Assembly (NCBI GenBank): GCA_036925085.1
Contig: JAUPFP010000002.1
Coordinates: 3,955,320 to 4,019,319 of the forward strand
Direction of reading: 5' to 3'
DNA length: 64,000 bases
DNA from: Brachycybe producta
Lineage: Eukaryota; Arthropoda; Diplopoda; Playtdesmida; Andrognathidae
Shown here: in pieces, positions 55,601-64,000 of the stretch
Layout: every line of letters starts with the position of its first letter
Position numbering within the stretch: the stretch's first letter is position 1
The notes under the pieces: generated by a model
The model's database searches: none
The model's input: the letters and a program-made list of their open reading frames with translations, nothing else
Told to the model about the DNA's origin: nothing
Program-made: the position numbers and the translations under genes

Positions 55601-56279
55601 CTCATTATCTGCACTAACTGTTGTGTCATTAGGATCCAGCACACATGCTGATTCATACCATGCAAATGCTGATATACGTCGCTTTGGGAGTTATGGCAGG
55701 CGGATACGCTTGGCCTGGATTAAAGCCCATGCTGGCCACACCTGGAACGAGCGTGCCGACCAACTTGCCAAGCTGTGGACTACGTCACTTACAGTGGCAG
55801 TTCACAGTCACGCAATATCGAGCTTCCAGGCAACAGTCCAAGCTAGGGAACACCGGGAGTGGCAGTCACTGTGGAACCTTTCTAATACCGGCCGTCAAGT
55901 CCATGAGCTGCTTCCACAACTGGAGCATTCTCATTCTCACCACATCTTCTCAGGGAAAATAGTTTTGTTGATGACCGGGCATGGTCCGTTCAATCGCTAC
56001 CTCCAACGTTTTCGGCTCTCTACTACAGACGGCTGTTGCCCATGCGAACTTGGTGAGGAGGACACTCTACAGCACATCCTGTTCCATTGTATGCTTCCCA
56101 TTCGCACTGCAGCACGTGAACGACTCATCTTGTGGTCCACTAGAACTGATCTTAGTTGGCCAATCCATCCAGCTGTCCTCTTTCAAGCTGAACACTTGAA
56201 GGCAATGCGTGAGTTCGCTAATGAAGCAGTTTTCCGATACCCTGTTCCTCATGATGATGCCACTACTGACAACAGCTGA
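52683..56279 (+). CDS. LINE ORF2 polyprotein: endonuclease, reverse transcriptase, RNase H
   Basis: 1198 residues, no stops. An apurinic-type endonuclease (about 10-235) with RILQINLGRSKVAG, VCVQEPSPW, GDFNA (142-146) and SDHR (215-218) nicks the target. The reverse transcriptase (about 480-750) has VWLPKKSGNRVHPICLLPVL, FGFRQGHSS, ALDISNAFN, GCPQGSCMGPVLW and the active site FADD (668-671). RNase H has TDGS (D909), E947, D973 and D1026 (AGHTWNERAD). A C-terminal CPCELGEEDTLQHILFHC finger lies at about 1118-1137. FADD, RNase H and the terminal finger place it in the I group near R1/LOA. Start ATG overlaps the ORF1 stop in the next frame, suggesting stop-restart or frameshift translation. All catalytic residues seem intact. 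Confidence 0.94.
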   Translation: MDHNSHPQVMTPIRILQINLGRSKVAGALLQSFGKDYDVVCVQEPSPWLLGSGGGTRAAPEPRVGRILTMARHPTWTMLELKQFTSEYMVVTLFKINNSSQWLLANIYTPPDNDKLLRITTTILEALTTINRTYTCPIVVLGDFNAKHPAWGSDKTNLRGIAWMDFAVSYGFHIRNDDHFGPTFSTVNGESFIDLTLTKGVQNCSWEILDEESHSDHRYIATRFTISTSAHSNEQHFIWKKADWSIFQDIISSGAASAISDLSDVHSSATRFQDLCIKACHASMPYMPAAPKQSCAWWNSDLQHARRTVRKARKSFQQEKDPARRLHLLESFRLERRNFKQLVLDTKLSSWKAYCGQVKATSPFEIPYKILAGKRKRLSSPTSIKLEDGTWTKHADETSVALLNEYFPQDNPESDTHQQREIRSRAKLCTGNAPDIPFSSKELRDAVLSFAIDKAPGCDGFPPAGLRHVLLAAGEEWLQMLNKCYEKSVFPSVWKLSQVVWLPKKSGNRVHPICLLPVLGKVLDKLVARRLNYFLEKHGHLSPEQFGFRQGHSSVAAIESYVRWTKQTLARGDHALAVALDISNAFNCAWHPAILDGLRTVQCPENLFRLISSFLSGRSVQSGTVQHQATTGCPQGSCMGPVLWLVLMESWLTRIKSVISCQDRVQAFADDSLGLLCGRSVRSLEAKFRDFWSCCTEWATLMKLSYAVDKTFVLFHSARRLVKQPYLHMGEKVMKPSASMLYLGVMIDPCFDWSLHIRYLQGRVGSMAARLFAICGREWGMSPAVLREVYRHALLPMLLYGAEVWGNRASTGTLTRLLDATQRPFLLAITKAFRTAPTRALQVLSGCPPVFILAHGRHVLWKHRQASAELLDTPLTIKNTMHPALQQEYPVEKWTSELSTQVDFCIYTDGSKRDNKVGSAFVVTNRNHEFHSWGCRLPDECTVFQAELLAIRMAIKMGGECAPRGTTIMICSDSLSALTVVSLGSSTHADSYHANADIRRFGSYGRRIRLAWIKAHAGHTWNERADQLAKLWTTSLTVAVHSHAISSFQATVQAREHREWQSLWNLSNTGRQVHELLPQLEHSHSHHIFSGKIVLLMTGHGPFNRYLQRFRLSTTDGCCPCELGEEDTLQHILFHCMLPIRTAARERLILWSTRTDLSWPIHPAVLFQAEHLKAMREFANEAVFRYPVPHDDATTDNS

Positions 56280-56684
56280 CAGTGACAGTGATAACTCCTA
56301 GTGAGATAAGTGGCCACCACACCCTTTCAGCTTCTCCCTTACAATGACGACTAAATCATCCAAACCGAACATTGGAATTATGATAACAGACCTGCTAATC
56401 ACAACCTAGTGCATAAACCCTAGCTGCTTCCCTTACAATGATGTCTAAATCACCCGAACTGAACATTGGAACTATGATAACACAGACCTGTTAATCACAA
56501 CCCTGTGCACAAACCCTAGCTGCTAACCTAGAGATACTATGTTTTGGTGGTACCGGGGAGGGGTAGGAACCTATAGGCTCTTGTCTACCTTCACGGCAAA
56601 GACCCTTCTTGTTAAGACTGTCGTACACTAAATGGTATAAGTGGCCTTAAGCCTATCGGCGGGTGGGCCGTAGTTATATTTGCA
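56280..56684 (+). other. LINE 3' UTR with tandem duplication
   Basis: 56331-56426 and 56427-56525 are diverged copies (CTTACAATGA, CTAAATCA, GAACATTGGAA, ATGATAACA in each). The terminal 60 bases contain GGCCTTAAGCC and GGCGGGTGGGCC, candidates for the RT recognition hairpin. Confidence 0.8.
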
Positions 56685-56837
56685 ACATAACCAACCAATT
56701 AGAAGTTGCTGGTCGGCATAAAAAGGGCGGAGCCAACTTGTGTTCGTCCCGATTTCTAAATGCCTGTCTAACAAATAACCAAAAAAGAAATCGTGTTTTG
56801 TCTTGTTCTATAGAACATATTGCGAAGCATGGGACAT

Positions 56838-56937
56838 TCGAATCATCGAATCCCGCAAATCTTGAAAAATATTCGAGATTCGAAAACGCGAATCTTCAGC
56901 GCTTTTTTCGTCTTTCGAATCCTAACCTTAAAAAAAC
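56838..56937. mobile_element. Family H MITE fragment
   Basis: GGGACATTCGAATCATCG, ATATTCGAGATTCG and CGCTTTTTTCGTCTTTCGAA match 61226-61330. Cut by family A copy 9. Confidence 0.75.
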
Positions 56938-57143
56938 ACGGGCAATTAGAAAGCGGGACAAACAGAAGTTGGCTCCGCCCTTTTTATGACTACCGGGAAC
57001 TTCTAATTGGTTTGTTGTGTGGTTCGACGTTGACAAGGGCGGAGCATGTGACGTCAGACTACATAACCAACCAATTAGAAGTTGCTGGTCGGCATAAAAA
57101 GGGCGGAGCCAACTTCTGTATGTCCCGATTTCTAATTGCCTGT
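56938..57143. mobile_element. MITE family A copy 9
   Basis: Ends ACGGGCAATTAG and CTAATTGCCTGT with both arms present and TGACGTCA (reverse). Flanking duplication unclear. Confidence 0.85.
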
Positions 57144-57339
57144 TATTAAGCCAAGTCTGTCTGTGCGTCGGAGTATATGTAATGCTGTGCAAACAAGGGC
57201 AAAAACCTTTAAGCAAACACACGTGAGGGTGGTGGGGTAGAGGGGAGAAGGAAACGTCCTTCATTAAGTGACCCTTCAGTATTTGAATAAATTAGTTAAA
57301 CTAGAATGTCCCGTCATTTATGACGTGTTACCCTACTAG
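57144..57339 (+). mobile_element. Helitron-like element, copy 4 (short)
   Basis: TATTAAGCCAAGTCTGTCTG at the start, and the 3' hairpin CCGTCATTTATGACG then TGTTACCCTACTAG followed by T. Interior mostly deleted. Confidence 0.7.
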
Positions 57340-57579
57340 TTTTTAAATAATATTAAAAATTGAACTTTTTTTTAACTCCATGTTAAATCTCATTGGACCA
57401 AAACCGTTTCACAAAGGTTTGAAGAACTCACTTTAAAATCATTATTAGTCAGTGTCGTAGCTAGTTTTTTTTTGCCCCCCCCCCCTCTTCCTTTCGCCCC
57501 CCTGCTGCTTAAAACAATGTGCCCCATTTGCGCTCCTGCTAGTGAACTTAGAAATGACTCCGTGATTACAGACTTTTAA
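57340..57579. other. Satellite monomer fragment and a lone hAT MITE end
   Basis: 57345-57450 matches the 50045-50655 monomer (TTTAACTCCATGTTAAATCTC). CAGTGTCGTAGCTAG at about 57453, followed by a C-run, resembles a family J terminus without a partner. Confidence 0.55.
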
Positions 57580-58215
57580 GCCTCGTTTTCACGGCGATAG
57601 TTTTATCGTGAGAGTAGCTGTCATGAAAGTTGTGATAGTTCACTCTCACAATAGCAACTGTCTCCACGTCTTGAAGTAACGTGATAGTTGTGTCATGACA
57701 GTATGACGTCTACTTCACAAATATCAGTGAGTCAACAACAGTATTGCCTCTCTCCCTACAGAAGCCAAATTTTTATACAAAATGGATATTTTTCTACAAG
57801 TGGTCACACAACAATTACTATCGCGACAGTACTATCAACTATCTAGTCAAACGAGATAGTGTTATAGTGCTATTGCGACAGTGCGATAGTGACTGTCATG
57901 TGGTTTTCACGATGATAGTTCCCGCGATAGCTGCTGTCATGATCACAGCAACTATCGTGACAACTATCATACTAGCGTTAGCCCATTAGTATTAGCAGAG
58001 CGCATGCGTATTGCCATCTTATCGTTTTATATAGGAAAGTGATTGCAGATTTGCGTTAGCAGCGCCATCTATTGATCACCAATTTAAACTGCCGATGAGA
58101 CGTTCACTATAGGAAACTTATATAAAATCCTATATAAAACGATAAGATGGCAATACGCATGCGCTCTGCTAATACTAATTGGCTAACGCTAGTACTATTA
58201 TTGTGAAAATGGGGC
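57580..58215. mobile_element. MITE family I copy 3, with nested MITE
   Basis: Starts GCCTCGTTTTCACGGCGATAG and ends TTGTGAAAATGGGGC. Interrupted at 57971 by a 218-bp palindrome. Confidence 0.8.
57971..58188. mobile_element. Palindromic MITE, 8-bp target duplication
   Basis: Ends ACTAGCGTTAGCC and GGCTAACGCTAGT. Arms include GCATGCGTATTGCCATCTTA. Flanks ACTATCAT / ACTATTAT (7/8). Confidence 0.8.
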
Positions 58216-58245
58216 TTTAAGGTACAAAAGTGAGTTTATTTTATA

Positions 58246-58862
<617 letters not shown>

Positions 58863-58952
58863 TATAATTGTTTTAATTTTCATCTACTGAGCATTTGTGG
58901 ATTTGAAAGGTTTTTTAAATTAATGTCTGTTCTTTTTTTGTATATTTTAAAG

Positions 58953-59059
58953 GTCCAAAAATTGAATCAAATAATGGTATTGGTGAAAGGATAGACAATA
59001 AGTCACATCAATGGTTTGGTGCCACTATATTAAGTTCGGGACCAAACGGCATTGTTGTG
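58953..59059 (+). CDS. Integrin alpha exon (next part of beta-propeller)
   Basis: Follows a T-rich tract and AAAG acceptor, ends before GTAAGT. With the first base from the exon at 37634-37755 it reads GPKIESNNGIGERIDNKSHQ then WFGATILSSGPNGIVV. The NKSHQWFGAT block is the integrin alpha FG-GAP segment that precedes the CAPRY-type sequence; the phase (starts at codon position 2, ends in phase 0) fits the upstream exon exactly. The next exon (expected to begin with an AC-AP-like motif) is not found before 64000. The two exons together cover about 76 residues of a protein usually over 1000 residues long. Confidence 0.93.
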
Positions 59060-59352
59060 GTAAGTCAGTAAAAATTTCATTATCTAATTTATTTGCTTGA
59101 TTGTTTATTTTGTTTGTTTGTTGTATTTTTTTTGCAAAATAATTTCAAGTGTTTTAACAGATTGATTTTATATCATGAATGAGGTTTAAAAAATTAATTG
59201 TAGGTCAACATGTAAAGGATATATTTGCACCTCAGTTGAATTTCGACTTGAAACGTTCATAAAATTAGCTGTGAAAAAGCTATTATTGTATTCAATGTTC
59301 AAATGTTTGTGTTTTAAAAGTTTTTGAAGACCAAGCCCCTATCATGCTTTAA
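59060..59352 (+). other. Next integrin intron, start
   Basis: No exon or repeat seen. Confidence 0.5.
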
Positions 59353-59819
59353 GAGGCTACATCACAAAATTACTTCGAAAAATTTCCACAAAGAGCGCTA
59401 GCATCGTTTTTCCATTGAACCCATAGACCCGATGTTAAAGAAGAAATGTTAATTTTTAAAATACACAGTCAGTGGCGGCAATATATTTATTTTTCATTTT
59501 TAAAGTTGTCCAATTTTGATGGTCCAAAGTGCAATGTGCACCTTAAATATATGCTGATCGAGTGATAGAATGACAAAGATTTAGTAAGTGCAGTTCTATT
59601 TTTAAAAACTATTTTAAAATCACGAATTTCTCACGAATTTTTTTGAGTACATGCTCGTAAGCAAAAACATCCATTAAAATGCTCGTAAAAATACTTAAAA
59701 ATAATTTTAAAAAACCACAACTAAACCACAATGAAGCCAACACATTGGCACACGTGCTGATTTTTTTCCTGGTTTTTTAAAATTATTTTTATGTATTTTT
59801 ACGAGCATTTTCGAAGCCT
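59353..59819. mobile_element. Palindromic TTAA MITE family D, copy 7 (internally deleted)
   Basis: TTAA on both sides (59349-59352, 59820-59823). The left arm is complete; the right arm is reduced to GAAGCCTC by a deletion after the central TTTTTACGAGCATTTT. Confidence 0.87.
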
Positions 59820-60410
59820 CTTAAACTTCCATTGCAATAAAACATTCAATGGAGTTTCAGCGAATATTTTCTTGTTTACAGCGATCGCAAGCTACTGCAC
59901 TGCACCACAAGCCATCCACCTCATCTTTTCTGCATGCACTTGAGCGAGCGAATGTTTACTCGCCAAACAGTTATTGAGCGTGAATGCTCTGTCGCTATTG
60001 TTCGTTTTTTTTGGTGAATTCTCCGGCTTTATATCTCTAGTATGATAGGGGCTTAAATTGGTAAAAAAAATGCTCAAATGTTTAAAATGTGTTTACAGGT
60101 TCGCCAAACATTCGAAAGGTTTGTGAGATTTTTTTTTTCTTCCTAGTTTTTAAAGATTTTTTACATCTTAAGTGTTTAGAAATGTTTTCAAGTGTTTCAA
60201 AATGATTTTTTTTACTAACAATTGTGTGTATATGTATGTGGTCATTTTTAGCAGATGAGCTGGGAATGAAGTAGAAATCGTACAAAAACAAAAGTTACAC
60301 CAAATTTACATTAAAACAAGAAAATTAAACAAAAAAACATGGTTTTGTTTGTGATACTTGCTTTTATAATAAAAAAAGGTCTAAAAAGTAAGAAAAAACA
60401 AGACGTAATC
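59820..60410. other. Intronic, nothing recognised
   Basis: The SINE leader (ACTTGCTTTTATAA, GGTCTAAAAAGTAAG) is at 60355-60395; otherwise no feature. Confidence 0.5.
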
Positions 60411-60540
60411 TGTTCTTGTCTTGTTGGTGTATTGGTTAGTGTCTCACCCCATGGTAATGTTGGTCATGGGTTCAGTTCCATGCAGTGTGAATTATTTTCA
60501 AATATTTCAGAAGGTGGCAGTGGACAAACAAACAAACAAT
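60411..60540 (+). repeat. tRNA-derived SINE, copy 1
   Basis: RNA polymerase III box A TTGGTGTATTGGTTAGTGTC at about 60424 and box B GGTCATGGGTTCAGTTCC at about 60462, spaced as in tRNA genes. Not a functional tRNA: no proper anticodon arm or acceptor stem. Confidence 0.75.
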
Positions 60541-60582
60541 CTATGAAGTTAAATAAAAGCGAGGAAAAAACAAAATATAATC

Positions 60583-60700
60583 TGTTCTTGTCATGTTGGT
60601 GTAGTGGTTAGTATCTCAGCCTATGGTTATGGTGGTCATGGGTTCAATCCATTGCAGTTTGGTGGTAAACAAACAAATTATGAAGTTAAAGAAAAGCGAG
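60583..60700 (+). repeat. tRNA-derived SINE, copy 2
   Basis: Box A TTGGTGTAGTGGTTAGTATC at about 60596 and box B GGTCATGGGTTCAATCC at about 60634. Same leader TCTGTTCTTGTC as copy 1, arranged head-to-tail. Confidence 0.78.
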
Positions 60701-61218
60701 TAAAAGAAATCAAAGGGTCACTAAGTGGAATGACCATATTGAGGGATGAGAGCAAAAAATCCAACATGTGTAGGACATACTGAAAAACGCGTGCAAAAGT
60801 TTGAATTTACATAAAGTCTATAGCATTAAACTTATAAATTTTTTTTGCCTATTTTATTTAACACGTGTTAGGGCCCGCTTTGAAATCTCCCCCTTTCGAA
60901 ATCTTAATTATAAAACAGTTTGTGTGTTTGTCTGTCACCTTAAAAACTCGCGAACTGCTTAACGTAGCGAAGTAAAATTTGCTTCAGTTGTAGCGCTGAA
61001 AATTTTTAGATCAACGGTGCTACAAAGGTCTTTTAAACATGGACGTAGATACTTTGAAGAATGAAATTGACAAAGAAGTTCAAAAAGTATGTGATCTCCA
61101 TGACAAATACAAATGATTGGAATCGCAGTCTTCACTTATGCATCTATCATGCTATGTTCTTTCAAAAAGACGTTGCAAGAATAATGCACAAGTGATAAGC
61201 GTAGAAATAAGTAATTTC
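60701..61218. other. Intronic; one 25-codon ORF of unknown meaning
   Basis: ATG at about 61040 opens MDVDTLKNEIDKEVQKVCDL and four to five more residues before TGA. It looks helical and charged, perhaps a fragment of a mobile-element protein, but nothing upstream or downstream supports it. Confidence 0.35.
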
Positions 61219-61658
61219 TAGGGATGGGACATTCGAATCCTTGAATCCCGCGAATCTTGAAAAATATTCGAGGTTGGAAAACTCGAATCTTAGCGCTTTT
61301 TTCGTCTTTCGAGTCTTTCGAATCCTAACCTAAAAAAAAAACTGGTAAAATTAGTTTTAACTCCTTTGACGTCCAATAGAAGCGTTCACTAACAAAAAAC
61401 CCAGCGATTGTTGCAATTTCGGTGTTGTACCCGGATCACCAATATCGCCTTGTGGCGACCCCCTGAGTGCCACACACTTTTTTTATTATTATTAATAATT
61501 TAATATTTAGTATTATTTCATTTATTTGTATCTTCTTAATGAATAATATAGGATTCTTATATGAAGGATTCGAGAGATTCGAGATTCGGGAGATTCAAGG
61601 GATTCGAGAACCTTTTAGGATTCGGATTCGAAAAAAATTAGGATTCGTCCCACCTCTA
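61219..61658. mobile_element. hAT-type MITE family H, copy with 8-bp duplication
   Basis: 440 bp, ends TAGGGATGGGACATTCG and CGTCCCACCTCTA. Flanks GTAATTTC (61211-61218) and GTAATTGC (61659-61666), 7/8. Confidence 0.87.
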
Positions 61659-61666
61659 GTAATTGC

Positions 61667-62810
61667 AATTGCTTTAATAAATTTAGAAAATATATTTTTA
61701 GTCAGACTCAGACAAGAAGTGGCAGAGGAATTTGCTAAATTGGATCGAATTTCTTAACAGTGAAGATGAAAGTCAATAAAAGTTATTTCTTTTAATTAAT
61801 TGTTTTACTTTCCCAAGCAAAGCCGGGTAGTAACCATAGTAAAATATAAAATACAATGAGTTTTTGTTTGGTTTTTGGGTATGTTTTTTTAGCAGATTAT
61901 TCAAGTCATTACACTTTCTATAAAGAGTAACATTGTTTGACAACCATCACTAACAAAATACAAACTTGTTTTCTCTCTACAGTAATTACATGGTTTGAAT
62001 CAAACTAAATAGTTTTTAAATTTAGGCTTTTTTGCTCTTCTGTCATCAGTCTGTTGTGTTTTCAAAGAAAGATTAATCATGATATGTTGTATCATAAATG
62101 ACATACTGTATTAAGCTTCATTTATGCATCTATTTTGTAGCAAGAACTCACTACACTTACACATCCTTAAGAACCCCTTTTAGAAACCTGCTTTCTGTAA
62201 TAAGATTGTCTATTTACAAATGCAATTTTGATGCAGTAAATTGCATTTTTTTTGGTGTATATACTGTATATTTATAGATGTGATCATAGAAAATTGCATT
62301 TGAATGTCAACCATGATTAATTATAAAGGTCTAGCATGTAAGACCATATTAGTATAGAGTTGTTGCTTTTGCACACCTCTCGGGAGATTTTTTTTTCTTA
62401 ACCTTTTTGAAGATTTTAAACATGATTTTTGCATGATATTGGTGTGTTTTTACAAAAAAAAAAATGATTTACAAGGTGTGTAAAAAAGATGCTTTGGATC
62501 TATTAGTGAGCACGGCATGTCTCGAGAAAGATATTGAAATTCTTTTTTTGAGAAGTTCTGTAATTGTAAATAGGGAGGTTTTTATGTTTTTTTTTTCTTC
62601 TTCTCTTGATTGTCTTTGGTTTCCATAGCAACCAAATACTCAATTTTCACCGGCTTTGAAAAATGCTAATATAAAAAAAATATACTTCTATGGATAAAGA
62701 ACACTTTATGTTTGTATTTGAGAGTGATGTTAAGTTGGAGTAAAAAGTGGATTCATAACTTGTGGCACTTGTATGGGGATGATGATGATGATCATGATCA
62801 TGATCATGAT
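61667..62810. other. Intronic, nothing recognised
   Basis: AT-rich. Short (GAT)n/(ATC)n run at about 62778-62810. No exon seen. Confidence 0.5.
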
Positions 62811-63246
62811 TACAGGTGGGTTGAATCCTAAAAGATTCTCGAATACGAAACTGAATCCTAAAAGGTTCGATTTGAATCCGTCGAATCTCCCGAATCTCTC
62901 GAATCCTTCATATAAGAATCCTATATTATTCATTAAGAAGATACAAATAAATGAAATAATAAATATTAAATTATTAATAATAAAAAAAAGTGTGTAGCAC
63001 TCAGAGGGTCGCCACAAGGTGATCCATTGGTGATCCGGGTACAACACTGAAATTGCAACAATCGCCGTTTTTTTTTAGTCAACGCTTCTATTGGACGTCA
63101 ATGGAGTTAAAACTAATTTTACCAAAGTCTTTTAACAGTTTTTTTTAGGTTAGGATTGGAAAGCTTCGAGCGAAGATTCGAGTTTTCAAATCTCGATTAC
63201 TTTTCAATATTCGCGGGATTTGAGGATTCGAATGTCCCATCCTTTA
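62811..63246. mobile_element. hAT-type MITE family H, reverse copy
   Basis: Same interior as 61219-61658 in reverse order (GAATCCTAAAAGGTTCGA ... ATTCGAATGTCCCATCC). Target duplication not clear because of the simple repeat at the left. Confidence 0.8.
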
Positions 63247-64000
63247 ATTAGCATGAATTGATGATGATAGTTTTCCTTCTGCCCTCTTAAAACTCATTTA
63301 ACCTGACAATTTTTAATTAAGGAACGATTTGCATGGACACACGTCTTGCACATGTTGAGCACCACACAATTTTGACTTTTTTTTATAATAAAGAGTAATA
63401 CTTTTTCAACTCATATGCCTTGTGTAAACCCTATTAGTGATACCACTAATTCGTAGTATTTTTTGTCCTGGACGGCGCCCCATACTTTTATGAGTTGAAC
63501 AACTCACTTAACTTGTGTAAACCCACCTTAAACGTTAGTGGGAAAGTTTCTAAAGAGCAGTAGTATGATGTAACCAATTACATTAAAGGCTCAGCCACAC
63601 TTGGTGTTCACGCACATACATTCCCCCTCATCCTATAAAGCAGGTTGCATTCACACTTTTCATTCAAGCAAATTCAATTAGGGTGTAAACCAGGATGTAA
63701 AACCAGTTTGTAGTGTTGATTAACATTAGGTCAACCACTGGGTCACTTATTAAACAACTCAATTGAAGTCGATTCAATTTATTTTTGTGCAGAAAATGTC
63801 AGATACATCATCTACAGTGCATGAATGACATTCACACCTATAAAGCAGTGTCACTCAGTCTCATGCAAAAGGGGGAAAGAATTCTGGAAGTTGCATCTTG
63901 GAATTTGCTTAAAACTGTATGAGGGTGAATGAAGGAAAGGTGTGATATAGGTTCATTCATTTCTTTACCAATTCTATGAAAACCTATTAAAAGAACTTTT
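63247..64000. other. Intronic, nothing recognised
   Basis: No exon, RNA or repeat structure supported. Confidence 0.45.

Larger units (their letters stand above)
50954..56684 (+). mobile_element. Full-length non-LTR retrotransposon (I-group, R1/LOA-like)
   Basis: 5731 bp between perfect 12-bp target duplications ACATAACCAACC (50942-50953, 56685-56696). The 5' UTR is about 500 bp. ORF1 has three zinc knuckles; ORF2 has endonuclease, reverse transcriptase, RNase H and a C-terminal zinc finger. No poly(A) tail; it ends GGCGGGTGGGCC plus 15 bases. The 3' UTR contains a 96-bp tandem duplication (56331-56525). Both ORFs are uninterrupted, so this looks like a recent insertion. It is in the sense orientation of the integrin gene. 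Confidence 0.92.
50819..56767. mobile_element. MITE family A copy 8, split by the LINE
   Basis: Left piece 50819-50953 and right piece 56685-56767. Outer 9-bp duplication CTAACAAAT (50810-50818, 56768-56776) is perfect. Removing the LINE and one 12-bp duplication leaves 206 bp, the normal length of the family. Confidence 0.92.

Noticed and set aside
60411..60700. tRNA genes
   Set aside because: A and B boxes are present but no complete cloverleaf or anticodon arm; repeated with a shared leader, so SINE.

Overview
This is a piece of an animal genome, most likely an arthropod. The only cellular gene I recognise is an integrin alpha gene on the + strand, seen as two clean exons (37634-37755 and 58953-59059) separated by a 21.2 kb intron. 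The arthropod guess rests on blocks of the 5-base telomere-type repeat TTAGG and its variants inside several insertions (strongest at 44126-44280), and on the kinds of transposon present. It is an inference. The DNA is AT-rich with many microsatellites, there are no bacterial-style operons, and there is one 100-N assembly gap (19861-19960).

Almost everything else is transposon, much of it nested. 1-10 kb: a broken mariner transposase split by a telomere-repeat-cored element, a LINE reverse-transcriptase fragment inside a fold-back, and several miniature inverted-repeat elements (MITEs). 10.2-19.9 kb: a Ty3/Gypsy LTR retrotransposon on the - strand with its 3' LTR, a frameshifted pol and two unusual extra 3' reading frames; its 5' part runs into the gap. 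20-30 kb: a deleted mariner split by a hAT-type MITE, long palindromic MITEs, head-to-tail Helitron-like elements, and a 39-bp minisatellite that appears to have been retrotransposed. 30.4-31.8 kb: a 33-bp polypyrimidine minisatellite. 32-37 kb: palindromic MITEs and a hAT transposase relic, then the first integrin exon.

37.8-58.9 kb is intron. It holds LTR relics, hAT-type MITEs, a TTAGG-cored element with a 9-bp target duplication, a SINE interrupted by a hAT element that is itself interrupted by a solo LTR, a Helitron-like element, a roughly 194-bp satellite trimer, and an apparently intact non-LTR retrotransposon (50954-56684) with two overlapping ORFs and a perfect 12-bp target duplication. 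59-64 kb: more MITEs and two tRNA-derived SINE copies.

Target duplications can be read directly for many insertions, so the order of events is recoverable: for example Mutator-like MITE, then LINE inside it (50.8-56.8 kb). The most unusual observations are (1) three unrelated element families that share one architecture, short tandem arrays as termini around a TTAGG-type core; (2) a minisatellite flanked by target duplications and carrying a 3' tail like that of the intact LINE; (3) a Gypsy element with two extra ORFs where env would normally sit.
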